Origin: Acanthochlamys bracteata
Taxonomy: Eukaryota; Streptophyta; Magnoliopsida; Pandanales; Velloziaceae
Length of the DNA stretch: 64,000 nt
NCBI GenBank assembly: GCA_019914995.1
Contig: CM034134.1
Location: 5,340,463-5,404,462 of the forward strand
Reading direction: 5' to 3'
The translations under genes and the position numbers were made by a program. This document shows positions 22,980 to 34,135 of this stretch, one piece after another (position 1 is the stretch's first letter; each line of letters starts with the position of its first letter). The notes under the pieces are model-generated. The model saw nothing but the letters and a program-made list of their open reading frames with translations. It had not been told where the DNA came from and searched no databases.

Positions 22980-24690
22980 AAACAAGAGGACAACACACTA
23001 ATTAAGCCAAAAAAATATCATTGACTAAATGTCATAGAGCACTAAGGAAGTTAATAGAATTAGAACATACTGAAGGACCAACAGAAAAGCTAAATATCAT
23101 GCACAGTTAATAGTTTTTACGATGAGTAGAAGTCCTTCAACCAGGAAGTTTAGGGGGTTGGTGCTTAGGTTTGGCAGGTGCAAACTGAGGAAACACCACA
23201 ATATCTTCGTCTTCAGGTCGGGCAGAACTAGAGACGGATTTATGAGCTTTCGTTTAAAATTTTGAAGTCTAGGAGACAAGTTGGTGAAATGTGTGTGTGA
23301 GGGCTGGGATGATGTATCTTAGGTAGGAGCAGGAGAAGGTACAATGGTAATAGGTTGAATAGCATCAGCTGCTACTGCTTCTCGAACTACCTGGATAGGA
23401 ATATCAGCTGGCATTGCCTATGAGAGCACTATTTTAGAAATGTCATCTGTTGGCAATTTTGTGTCTCTTGGTATGTATGTGTCCACTAGTTCTTCCTCTA
23501 CTGCAGTTGGCAATTCTTCATCTCCAGTAGATTCTGCTGTAGTATTGGGAATGTTGGGCACGTCTGGAGAAGTAGGTGACCCTCCCTGTTCATGGACTCT
23601 TTTGGTAGGAGTATCAGAAGGCTCAGGATCCTCTTTGTTTATTCCTGTATCGGATGGAACACCAAGTTCTGTCTTCCCTTCAGCCTGGTCTGCATGCAAT
23701 AGTTGGTCCCTCTTCTGTATCTCTTCTAGTGGCATGCTCAGGTTGACAGATTGCATCTCTGAGTTCTCCAAAAGTTGTATTCAACTATCTGATTTCCTTA
23801 GTTTGTTCAAGTAGGGCAGCATGAATGTTATGTAGACGGTCTTACAGAGGAGCTGTGACTGTAGTGAGGTCGGTCAAGAGCCAACTTGAGCATCTTTGTT
23901 ATGTTTGTCTCTACTTCTGTGATTTCCCTCAAGAATTTGGGATCTAGTCTAAATATTTTTCTCAGATCAAAGGATCCCATGGGTAAAATCTATAGGTGGC
24001 AGATTCTGCAGATGACATGTGGATATGGAAAATGCTTGCTTTCTGATTAGGAAATCTTGATCATATGTTGCAGCATTACCTCAACAGGGTTGATGTAGAG
24101 CTTCTTAATAAACCTCCATACTAAATGCATCATAAATGGAGATCACATTGCGACTACCTGAGTGTGGCGCTAGCATCGTTGAAACAACCTAGTAGAGAGT
24201 TTTGGCAACAATGGAAGATGAGCTGCAGAGTCGTGTTGTTGCTGCGTCACTGTCTCGGTGTCCAAAGCCAGCTTTAGATAATTAAATTTGGTGTCGTTTA
24301 CTGGCGGCATCTCATCTCTGTAAGATATATCTAGCATCAAGGACATCGACCTAGCCTCAAAACTGATTTCAATTCCATTTGCCATGGTCTGGATTGAGGA
24401 AAGGTCGGTCTTCTTTAGATTCGCGTAAAACACTCGGATAAAGTCTTCGTAGTATTTTCATAGTAAATTGTCGAAATCTAACTAACCCTGTGCTCCAAAT
24501 AATTTCTCTACTTTCAAACTGAATTAGTTAAAGTCATCGAAGCTTACACTAGCTGGTGGCAGAATCGGAGTCGCCAATTGCCGTCAGTATTCTTCAAATT
24601 CTTTCTTTCCGGTGAACCTATCCGATTCATCATCTATGGACTCGAGATTCGTTAGCTAAGACTTCGAGCTCTTCTTTTTCATGGTTGAGG
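22980..24690 (-). pseudogene. extra ORF downstream of pol in SIRE-like element
   Basis: Between the RNase H remnant and the 3' LTR is about 2.3 kb with long minus-strand open stretches. The N-terminal part begins near MKKKSSKSWLTNLE (about 24680) and includes FIRVFYANLKK and NGIEISFEARS (24433-24320). This resembles the putative plant transposon protein domain (Transposase_32 type) found as a third ORF in some copia elements. The C-terminal part (23771-23418, 117 residues) is rich in Pro, Glu, Ser and Thr and low in hydrophobics. SIRE-type elements are known to carry an ORF here, sometimes called env-like. No signal peptide or membrane segment is seen. Several stops interrupt it. Confidence 0.6.
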
Positions 24691-24812
24691 GTGAAAAATA
24701 GGAGCGATTTCGGGATCGGGGTGGAAATATTTGTGAGCTAGTGTTTCCGAAGGAATGGGTCTTGAATTATCGGGATGAAGAGAAAATAGGGGGAATGGTT
24801 TGACTTAGCTTG

Positions 24813-24892
24813 TGATGAGTCAGCTAATGATACCGCTAACCTAATGATGAGTCAGCTAATGTTACCGCTAAGCTTTTGATGAGTCAGCTGCT
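24813..24892. repeat. short tandem repeat, about 33 bp unit
   Basis: GATGAGTCAGCTAATG.TACC followed by GCTAA repeats at 24813 and 24846, with a third truncated copy (GATGAGTCAGCTG) at about 24878. It lies between the RNase H remnant and the extra ORF of the SIRE-like element. Confidence 0.8.
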
Positions 24893-25055
24893 TACATTAT
24901 ATTAAATATTGGATTGGAATTTTAAATATAAAACTAAGCTGTTTAAAGAATGCAGCCAGCTGTTCAATGGCTGACTAAGTATTTAACATAGGGCAGAATA
25001 AATCACATGAAGCATTAGCCTAATTCATGGCAAATTTTTGACATGGATTCAAATC

Positions 25056-27570
25056 CTAGAGGTTTAGTAAAGACATCACCAAATTGATTTTCAGAATTAA
25101 TAAAATTTTAGACTGTGTTATTGCATTCAACATGCTATCTAATAAAATGATGTCGTAAGTCAATATGCTTTGAGCGAGAATGTGAATGGAATTTTTTGTT
25201 AACTTAATAGCACTAGCGTTATCACAGAATATAGGCACATTTTTTAAGTCAAAACCAAAGTCTAGGAGTTGTTATTTAATCCAAAGTACTTGAGCATAAT
25301 AACTTCCAGCAGCTATATATTCTGTTTTCGCAGTAGACATAGCTACTGATCATTGCTTTCTTAAGCACCATGATATTAAGTAGTTTCCAAGAAACTGACA
25401 AAAGCCACTAGTACTTTTTCTATCAAGCTTACACCCACCAAAATCAATATTAGCATAAGTATATAAATTGAATTCACATCATCTGGGATAGAACAGTTCT
25501 AGTTCGTTAGTGCCAGCCAGATATTTAATGATACGTTTTTCAGCACTTATATGCGATTTCTTAAGATTGCTTTGAGATCTTGCACACAAACGTATGCTGA
25601 ATTGAATATCTGGCCTACTGACTGTTAGATATAAGAAAGATCCAATTATACCTCTATATAATTTTTGATCCACTAACTTATCTGTTTCATCTTGTTCAGC
25701 TTGCACGAAGTAGACATTAGAGTGCTTATTTCCTTACTTCCTTCCATTCTGTATTTCTTGATTAAATATTTGCCATTCTTTATTTGTTTGATTTGTAAAC
25801 CAAGAAATAGTTTAATTTCCCAGTAAGGCTCATTTCAAATTGTTCCTACATTAGCTCAGAGAATTTTCTGCACAATCTTTCATTAGTAGCACCTAAGGTT
25901 ATGTCATCAATAGAAATTTGAACAATTAACATATCACTTTCTTCATGCAGAGTGAATAAAGTTAAATCAATCTTACCTCGGGAGAAACCTTTTTCAATCA
26001 AAAAGGCATTTAAGCGCACATACCAAGCCCTGGGAGCTTGTTTGAGACCATGGAGTGCTTTATTGAGTTTGTAAACATGTCCTGGAAAATCAGAATTTTC
26101 AAAATTAGGAGGTTGTGCAACATAAACTTCTTCTTTTAAAAAGCCATTTACAAAAGCACTTTTAACATCCATTTGAAAGAGTTTAAAATTTTTATGGCAT
26201 GCAAATTCAAGCAATATTCTGATGGCCTCAAGATGTGCAATAGGGGCATATGTTTAATCAAAATCAATGCCTTCTTCCTGATTATACCCTTTGACCACCA
26301 ACCTAGCTTTGTTTATAATGATATTTTTTGTGTCATCCATTTTATTTCTAAAGACCCATGTAGTTCCTATGATGGATTTATTTAGTGGTTTCCTAACTAA
26401 ATGACATACATTATTTCTTTCAAGTGGATTCAATTCTTCTTGCATAGCAACAATCCATGAGTTATCTTTCATAGCATTGTAAATACACTACACTCAAAAT
26501 TTGATACAAATTTAGAGTAGTCCATGAATTTATTTCTAAAATGAGATCTATTTTGTATACCTTCAGTTACCTTACCTATTATGTTCTCTTATGGATGACT
26601 GGATCTGTGCTTGAAAGGTCTCTATTGGTTCGTTGATGCCTATGTGATCAAGCAGACTTCCAAAAACCTGTTCGTTCTCAATTGTCATCTTAGCTGGTTG
26701 TTCATCAGCTATCTGCTTCTCTGGAATTTCTTTTGTTTCTGCTGATGAAAATAAATCTTCTTCTTCTGACCCTGCATCTAATTCTTAATCTTATCTTGGC
26801 CCATTGTTACTTTCGTTTAATATAACATGCACAGATTCTCAACAATCATAGTTCTTTTACTAAAAACTCTATATGCCTTTGACTTCTTCGTCACTCTTTG
26901 CATCGAACTTTCAAAAATTATCTTTACCATTATTCAGTATAAAGCATTTACAACTAAAGGTTCATAGATAAGCAATATTAGGTGTTCTTCGTTTTAGAAG
27001 TTCATATGGGGTTTCTTGAGAAGAGGCTGAATAAGTGCACGATTAATTATATATGACATGTAGTGTTCACTACTTCAACTCAAAAATATTTAGGCAAGTT
27101 CTGTTCTAACAACATTATCTTAACCATTTCTAAAGTCACTCTATTTTTCCTTTCAACAACACCATTTTGTTGGGGAGTTATAGGTGTATAGAAATTATGA
27201 GTTAGATCTTTTTGAAAATTTGAAAATTCTTTACACAACAACACCATTCTTATCACAAAACTCATCAAAATAAAAATTTTGAAATTCTTTACCATGATCA
27301 TTCCACACTGAACATATATTAAAGTCAAGTTCTTTTTGAACCTTTTTAAAGAAACATACAAACTGGTGCGTAATTTTCATATGCAAAAAAGAAAACCCAG
27401 GGGAAACATGAATAGTAATCTACAATTACTAGACAGTAGTACATAGCTCCCAATCTTGCAGTTCTTGAGGGTCCAAACAAATCCATGTGCAGTAATTTCA
27501 GTGGTTTACTAGTTGTAACTATTTGTTTGGACGTGAATGATGATTTTACTTGTTTTCGTAAAAGAAATGT
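25056..27570 (-). pseudogene. SIRE-like copia pol remnant (IN-RT-RNase H)
   Basis: Minus-strand order. Integrase: KPLKLLHMDLFGPSRTARLG near 27500-27440, then TPITPQQNGVVERKNRVTLE near 27190-27130. RT: TTWVFRNKMDDTKNIIINKA near 26360, MDVKSAFVNGFLKEEVYVAQ near 26170, KALHGLKQAPRAWY near 26060. The YVDD-like box is changed to ISIDDIT near 25910. RNase H: LYRGIIGSFLYLTVSRPDIQ (25650-25590) and CDNASAIKLTKNSIH (25230-25185). The order and sequence type are those of Ty1/copia SIRE lineage pol. Stops and frameshifts separate each open block, so no polyprotein can be made. Confidence 0.92.
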
Positions 27571-29485
27571 CACTATAGACAGCAAATTATTTCGTAAAAG
27601 AAATGTTACTACAGTCAGCAAATGTTCAGCTGGTTGTAAGTAATCTTGTATCATATAGATAGAGACTATCATAGTATGTATTATAACTATCTAAAATTAA
27701 GGTAAGAGTACTCATAGTATTTTACGTGGTTCGGCAAACTTCTTTGCCTACGTCACGGGTATTCTATCGCAAGAGCTGAAGCTTCAATAAACTTTTAACA
27801 AGCTACACTCACCAAGAGCAAAGTGCTTCATCAAGCACACTTGCTCTTAAGGGTTTTTTCAAAAAGACAACCCTTCACAGTCTATTGGACACTCTAGTCC
27901 CACTAGCTGATTTGCTAGTCCTGTTACAAAGTTTAAGAACTTCTACCAAGCTCCAACCAAGCTTTTTAACAAGTACACCAAGCACTCTATGACATCTTTA
28001 AAAAAAAAAATTGAAAGAGCAAAGTTAAGCACAGGATCAATCTCAATATACTTAAATGAACTAAAAGTATTCTATTGAGATGATCAAACGTGTTGCTGAA
28101 GATGATGCTCAGTAAGTGATTAGCAGCAACAAGAGTTTCTTCATTGAAAGCTTGAGTCGATGTAGAGCAAGTTTATTTTTGAATTTTTGCTTGATATCTC
28201 TCTTGTATCTCTGTTCTTCAGCTCCACTTCTTCTTATAGCGTCTTCTATTTTGCAGCTAGCTGAATCTTCCCATTGAAAAAAAATTCCCGTTGATGTCTC
28301 CATACAATGGCAAGTTTCTAAGGTAGAAATGAAAATGTGCTCAGTCATTGGTCAACTGCAGCAAGATTTCTTATAGCTAATTAAGTGCAACTCTTGCATT
28401 AGCATCAAATGCAGGGTAGAACGAAATTTGAAATTCTCACTTGATTGCTCTAGATTTGTTCCCGGTGATGGATCTTGATTTAAGTTTCTTCAGCTGAGCT
28501 GCCTTGCATTATAGATGCAAATTCGGGCCTGGCTAAACGGTCTAGTAGACAGTATCGAGCCGACATTGTCGGCCCGCCCACACGTTACTGTACATATTGA
28601 CCTGGTCAATGCTGACCAGTCAACGGCGCCCGTTGACTTGGTCAATACTGACCGTTGACCAAATCAATATGTAATAAAAAATATTTTTTAAAATAAAAAA
28701 TATTTTTAAATAATAATTTTTTTATTAATGTAAAATATTTTTATAATAAAAATATTTATTATTTATTTTTATCTTATTAATATTTTTTGAAAATAATTTT
28801 TATAATAATTATTTATTTATTATATAAAATTAAAAATAAAATGAGTAAATGGCTCGAGCGAGATCAAAGAAAATGCGCCCGACTCGAGCCAGTCTGGCCC
28901 ATGTGTGGAAGGCAGGTTGGGCCCCCCCGGTCCGATTGCTTCATTTGGCCCGAACCGCCCATATTTGCACCTCTATCTTGCATTGATTTGCTATTACTAG
29001 CTGAGGGGACTACTTTAAATGATGTGGTTCCAAACAGCTTGAATTGGTTTTGTTGCTTCTCGCTGTGTCTAGTAGTTCTGAATTCTTACTTTTCTTCTTG
29101 AAGATTGTACATGAGTTTTCTTGTGAATAAGGATGAAGGTTGACTCAATGTTGAATATTTTATAATGTGATATGTGTATTGTGCTTCAAGGATATGTATG
29201 TCTGTAAGATCTTGAAGTGGAAACCTAAGCAGAATCTTCGTTGATAATAAACCCAATCCTCTATTTTTTGTGTTATTGAGGAAATCTCATATAGGCAGTA
29301 GATGAGTAGTTGGTTGTTTTGTGACTGTGGTTTGACATAATTGGCTTGTTGTTAGCTAGATGTATAAAAGAGTTGTTTCATGAATTCCTGTAGAACTTGA
29401 TTCCGACTTTTCTGTCCAACTTAAATCATATACCATAATTCTTAATTGTTGTTATCATCAAAATCAGCATTTGGGAGTACCAACA
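27551..29485 (-). repeat. 5' LTR of SIRE-like element, interrupted and truncated
   Basis: Starts TGTTGGTACTCCC at 29485 (minus strand) and aligns with the 3' LTR to about 27591, where it meets integrase DNA without primer binding site or gag. At the junction a 36-bp unit (TTCGTAAAAGAAATG.CACT-like) is present twice, at 27555-27590 and 27591-27626. The 28511-28976 MITE interrupts it. Other indels are small. Confidence 0.88.
28511..28976. mobile_element. hAT-type MITE with perfect 8-bp TSD
   Basis: Flanked on both sides by CTTGCATT (28503-28510 and 28977-28984). The same site is present once and uninterrupted in the 3' LTR near 22170. The left end reads ATAGATGCAAATTCGGGC; the reverse complement of the right end reads ATAGAGGTGCAAATATGGGC. 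The interior has TTGACC/GGTCAA-rich ends and a very AT-rich core with no coding capacity. The empty site in the sister LTR proves insertion after the SIRE-like element arrived. Confidence 0.95.
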
Positions 29486-29490
29486 ATTTT

Positions 29491-31080
29491 GAATTAATTA
29501 TAGTATATCTTCTAAAGTTGTAAAATTTGTATTCGCCATCTATTCTTTTTAATGGATCAGATAATGCATCCTCAAATTTGAAAATTTTGTTTTGTCAATT
29601 TTGAATGAATCCAGCGATCACAAGCACTGACACTATTATGATTGTTGATTACAAGCTAATGTCTTAAGGATTGGCATCTGTGCCATATTGTGCGACTCGT
29701 GTTTCACCGTGCTTGACAATGTGCAACCTAAATATAATACTCTACGACTGAAAGTAGCAGAGCGACGCTTTACAAAGAAGTTCGGATCACTTTATGGTCC
29801 CACAAGTTCGCAAGATGGTCGCATATAGTTGCATATTAGTTTGTGGTCGCAAATGTCCACAAGATGGTCGCATATAGTCGAACAATTCAGATCATGGTCG
29901 CCTGCGGTGCATATCTAAAATTCAAAAGTTCACAAGGGCTGACGTATGTAATTCCAAATAAATGTTGCAGGCGTAGAGGATTTGAAGATGACATTGCCAG
30001 AAGTACCCATCTGCACTCCTAGATTTCGCCTAAATTGAGACCAAAATAACAATAACTTGGAAAAAAAGCTCACCTATCCTTACTAGTTACTACTATCTCA
30101 TAGTTATTATAAAAAAAAATAAGAAAAGAAAACACAACTTAAATATCAAAAACCATGTGTTCTACTCAGTAAAGAGCCCTCATCTTCTTCACTCGTACCG
30201 AGTCCAGTAATGTTGTGGGCGAGCTGAATACCGAACCCAACCTTCTGAGCAGTCAGAGAAGACAATATAGAGGAAAGTGGAAGATAGAAGCAAATAGTGT
30301 GACATAGAGACAACAACAAAGCCATTATCGTTGCTTTAGAACGAGATATGCCAATACTCAACATTACTCCTTTCAGTTGAGCGATGCCGGCTTTTGAGTC
30401 TAAATCTTAAAGAGGCTACAGAGATCGCATATAGCTCTGATGTTTCTGTTTTGATGTTCTTTGGATTGTATTCAATAATCACGCCCATTAACAAAATCAA
30501 CACTTATCTCCATTTGAAAGCCTCTTGTGCTGTCAATTCAATCGGTTTATTCTTCCCTTTTGTAGCAGAGGTCAAAGGATAAATATTTTATAGACATAGG
30601 CTGAAGGGTTTAAATTTCAAATTTTAATATCAGTTGAATTCTCATATCGTCAAGCACATTAGTATTGTCGGTTTGCAGCAAAGATCATAAAGACTAAAAT
30701 TTTATTTTCATGCAGAAAAACGACATATTTTACCACCCGTCTACTACCCCTCTTCATCAATCAATTCAATCGTTGACCATTGGGCTTTCAAAATCGAGAG
30801 AACTATCCTACCCACCATTCTTAAACAAATAACACACATGCTCAAGAGTACTTACCGATGTAGTCGAGAAAGCAAGACGACATGTTCTGGTGTGGGTCGA
30901 TAACACAGTCCTAAATCATTCTTACGAAGAATATAAACTAAGCTAGTACTCTAGTAGATAGCGAAATTTTATAACAATGACATAATTCTTATTTTCAGTT
31001 CCTTTTAATCTACTAAACCCATAACCTAAATATAAGAAAAGTCAGTAAATATACGTTATTGAATCATCTCAACATATGCG
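29491..31080. other. continuation of element interrupted by SIRE-like insertion
   Basis: This is mostly non-coding. A first partial satellite unit lies at 29755-29945 (GCGACGCTTTACAAAG, GATCACTTTATGGTC, AAGATGGTCGCATATAGT). The module shared with 7285-7545 lies at 30215-30510 on the minus strand, with an open frame of 72 residues (30364-30146) of unknown product. The remainder shows no recognised gene. I infer that this and the Ulp1-type pseudogene once formed one element. Confidence 0.4.
30146..30560 (-). pseudogene. unidentified exon-like module
   Basis: Minus-strand reading gives open stretches including LKGVMLSIGISRSKATIMAL and SSLTAQKVGFGIQLAHNITG. The first is also present in altered form at 7400-7370 (QLKGVM). 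Composition (small and hydrophobic residues) hints at a membrane segment, but I do not recognise the family. Two diverged copies in similar element contexts suggest an element-borne or captured gene fragment. Confidence 0.3.
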
Positions 31081-32130
31081 AATCAGCTACAACAGTTGTG
31101 ACATCGACAACTTCACCACTAAAGCACGGCCTCTAATAACGCACAAGTCCACAAGATGGTCGGATGTAATCATCATAATTCCATATCAAGGTCACTCGCG
31201 ACACATATCTAAAGCCTCAAAAGTTCACAAGTAGGTGTCGTAATGTATGACCAAAATATGACACTGTGCGACCTTATTTGACCATAGTTGCCCACTAATG
31301 CTTTACAAAAGAGCCCAAGATCACTTTATCATCGCAAGAGTCAACAAGATGATCTCATATAGTCTCACAATTCCAGACCACGTTCGCTTGTGGGGCATAT
31401 TTAAAGCTTCAAAAGTTTACAAGTTGTTTTGGTAATGTGCAACTAAAATATGATACTATGCGATCTTGTGCGACCATTGTAGCCAAGCGACGCTTTACAA
31501 AGGAGCTCTGGATCACTTTATGGTCGCACAAGTCCATAAGATGGTCACATATCATCACACATCACTTTATGGTCGCACAAGCTGACAAGATGGTCACATG
31601 TAGTCGCACAATTCAGACTATGGTCGCCCGTGGTGCGTATCTAAAGCTTTAAAAGTTCCAAGTACAAGTCGCAATATCCGACCAAAGTATAACATTTTGT
31701 GACCTTGTGCAACCATAGTAGGGAGCGATGCTTTATAAACGATCTCGGGATCACTTTATGGTCGCACAAGTCCAGAAGATGGTCTCATATAATCGCAATT
31801 CGCTTTAGGGCCCACACAAGTCAACAAGACAGTGACATATAGTGACACAATTCAAGCCCATAGTTGCCCACGGCGCAAATCTAAAGTTGTAAAAGCTCAC
31901 AAATAGGTATCGTAATTAGACACCGAAATAGGACATTGTGCAACCTTGTGCGACCATAGTAGCCTAGCGATGCTTTACAAAGGAGCTCAGGATCACTTTA
32001 TGGTAGCACCAATACACAAGATGGTCGCATATATAGTCTCACATCACTTTATGGTCGCACAAGTCTACAAGATGGTCGCATTTAATCGCACAATTCCAAT
32101 CCATGGTCGCCCACGGCGCATATCCAATAC
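31081..32130 (+). repeat. satellite-like tandem array, unit about 240 bp
   Basis: Unit starts marked by (GCGA)TGCTTTACAAA-type words lie at about 31293, 31487, 31726 and 31968, giving spacings of about 194, 239 and 242. The word CACTTTATGGTCGCACAAGTC with AAGATGGTCGCATATAGT occurs twice within the longer units and once in the shorter one. So the unit itself arose by an internal duplication of about 45-50 bp. Each unit ends with TGTGCGACCTTGTGCGACCATAGTAG-like sequence in outline. Plus-strand open frames here (for example 31437-31652) are by-products of the repeat. Confidence 0.88.
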
Positions 32131-32349
32131 TGCAAATTTTAACAAGTATGTCAAGAAAAAAAGTTGATAAGTTTCATCTTCAAACATCCTCATTGCATGA
32201 AATTGAATGGTTATTTCTGTCAAGGATTGTGTAACCACTAACTTATTCAAGAATGTCAAAAAGAGCTTCTAAAAAGCTAACGAATCTGAAACACGATACA
32301 ATAGTGTATGCATACGTGAAGCTAGTGAAAAGACCCATTGGTATGAACT

Positions 32350-33790
32350 TCTACAGACAAATCGTCCCATCTCTAGTGTCGGAGCATGTAGCTCCTCTCT
32401 TTCTATTTGGGTTTGTAGGGCAATTACATTTGTAATGTTTGACGTCGGTCTTATTACAACAAAGACATCTCCTCCCTGTCTTTTCGTTGGCTGTCGTAAT
32501 AGCTTTCTCCAATCCTCCTTTTATTCTACTGTTGTGATGGGAAAAATGGCTCTTCATACTAGGCCTTGCTTTAGTTTGTGAAATGTTTAGATTGAAAATT
32601 TCTATTCGAGAGGCATCAACATGGCCGTAGCGTTGGCCCTACGTGTTGGTCCCAATATAGAACGTCTTTAAGTGATAAACGAGTGCCTAAATTTCTCGAA
32701 TATCATATAGTCTTTGGAGCCACTCGTTTTGCTGCAACCAAAACGCTGACATCAATTCCTCCCACCTCTTCACGAAAATAGTTGTTCAAGATTTTCCCGT
32801 ATACAACTTTTTATCACTTTTTTTAAATTTGACCTATTAGAATAAACTTGTGGTAACTATTCAGTGAATTTCTCCAGAATATGCCAAAGGTAAAATCTAT
32901 ATCGTGTATTGAAAATACCTTCGCGAAAGCTACAATCATAGCTCTGACTTCATCTGTGATGATTGCAGATGAGGCACGCCCGCCCATAACATCGAGTTAG
33001 ATCTAGAAATGCCTGGAAAGAGCCCTTTGTCTCGTCCAAAAGCAGTGTGCATCTAAACTAAATCGTCTACTGATGGTGGTTAACTCCGGTGAATGGTGCG
33101 AATGGCACATCGTATGCATTCTGCGATATGTGGTGTTAAATAAAAAGACATCACCAAAATACTGAAATTTTAGACGTGAGCCAACATCTATCTAGAAAAA
33201 GTTAATTGCTCTCGATTTGCTATCGATTTGAATCGTGTACAAAAAATTCGGATCATCTATGCTATTCTTCTTAAACCAATTCAGAGCTGCGGTAGACTCA
33301 CCTAGCATTGGTTTTTGTACTTTTTTGGTGGACCCAAATGATTCCAGCAATCATTGTCATCAAAACGGGCTTGCGACCCAATAAGTATATTGGTAACCTT
33401 ATTTACGGGTATGCCTCCTCTCGAAATGAGTCTACTAACATCCTCGCTGTGATAGGCATTTGTCTATTACTAGGCATTTGCATTTTTTTTGCCGCGCTTA
33501 CTATAGGGTGAGTATGGTCTTTTACAAAACTCACCACACTCCATGATCTATCAGCATCCCATTTCACTCTCATTGATGCAACACATCCACATTTAACCGA
33601 ACTATTATTTTTCTTCTTATATCCTTATTTCTCGAAGGTATCATCTATCTTTTTCCTTTCATGTACTTTGTAATACCCAAAATGCTCACAAGTCAGAGCA
33701 GCACTTACCTGGCTTCTGATACTTTTTCGTAGTCTGTATAAAATTGCTTCAAAGCTTCAAGGTTATCAAAGCTCATTTCCACGATGCTTT
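32350..33790 (-). pseudogene. FAR1/FRS-type MULE transposase relic, copy 1
   Basis: Minus-strand order. A FAR1-type DNA-binding start (MSFDNLEALKQFYTDYEK, about 33770-33720) is followed by CGCVASMRVKWDADRSWSVV and HTHPIVSA (33600-33500), which fits the FAR1 C2H2-like zinc-chelating region. The MULE transposase part has LNWFKKNSIDDPNFLYTIQI (about 33290-33230), FQYFGDVFLFNTTYR (33160-33115) and AIITDEVRAMI (32970-32940). Near the end, 32557-32351 encodes a Cys/His-rich zinc-knuckle-like piece (RRCLCCNKTDVKHYKCNCP). Stops and frameshifts lie throughout. Host FAR1/FHY3 regulators share this architecture, but the decay and repeat context point to a transposon. Confidence 0.82.
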
Positions 33791-33799
33791 CTTATTATC

Positions 33800-34097
33800 T
33801 TTATCTCCAATTACATACGCAGCTGGGATAGTAGAATCCGTCTCCTGTGTCAACGGCTCTGTCGATATTGTTTAGACCGTGTTGCAGCTATATACCTTGA
33901 CGTATTAATATACGTCTCATTGGTCCACAACCTAGAGTTGGCGGCATGTGGTCGATGTCTAACTTTTTGACACATAAGTCAGATTTGTCGACCTGAGAAT
34001 AAAATTAGGTTCAGTGCATATTGATGTCGACCAATGAAATCCATATGCCATCCATACAATTGAATTATAAATTGATGTCCAACTATATATGTATGTA

Positions 34098-34132
<35 letters not shown>
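33800..34132. other. non-coding gap with TA microsatellite
   Basis: No gene is seen. A TA/TG dinucleotide run occupies about 34085-34132 and directly abuts the left terminal repeat of the MULE. It makes the target duplication unreadable and produces a spurious Tyr/Ile-rich open frame on the minus strand. Confidence 0.7.

Positions 34133-34135
<3 letters not shown>

Larger units (their letters stand above)
21192..29485 (-). mobile_element. SIRE/Maximus-like copia element with nested MITE
   Basis: Both LTRs are present and run on the minus strand. Terminal motifs are TGTTGG and CAACA, and the flanks GTTTT (21187-21191) and ATTTT (29486-29490) match at 4 of 5 bases as a target duplication. In minus-strand order the element holds: 5' LTR (containing a MITE), integrase, RT, RNase H, extra ORF, polypurine tract, 3' LTR. 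The 5' LTR is fused directly to integrase sequence, so the primer binding site, gag and protease are deleted. All frames are broken. Without the 466-bp MITE it is about 7.8 kb. It inserted about 110 bp after the stop of the Ulp1-type pseudogene. Confidence 0.9.

Noticed and set aside
31437..31652. Plus-strand open frame of 71 codons in the satellite array
   Set aside because: Its sequence (repeated HHFMVAQ-like peptides) simply translates the tandem repeat, and no frame is kept between units.
31081..32130. CRISPR-like repeat array
   Set aside because: Units are long (190-240 bp), diverged and without unique spacers of constant length, and the genome is plant.
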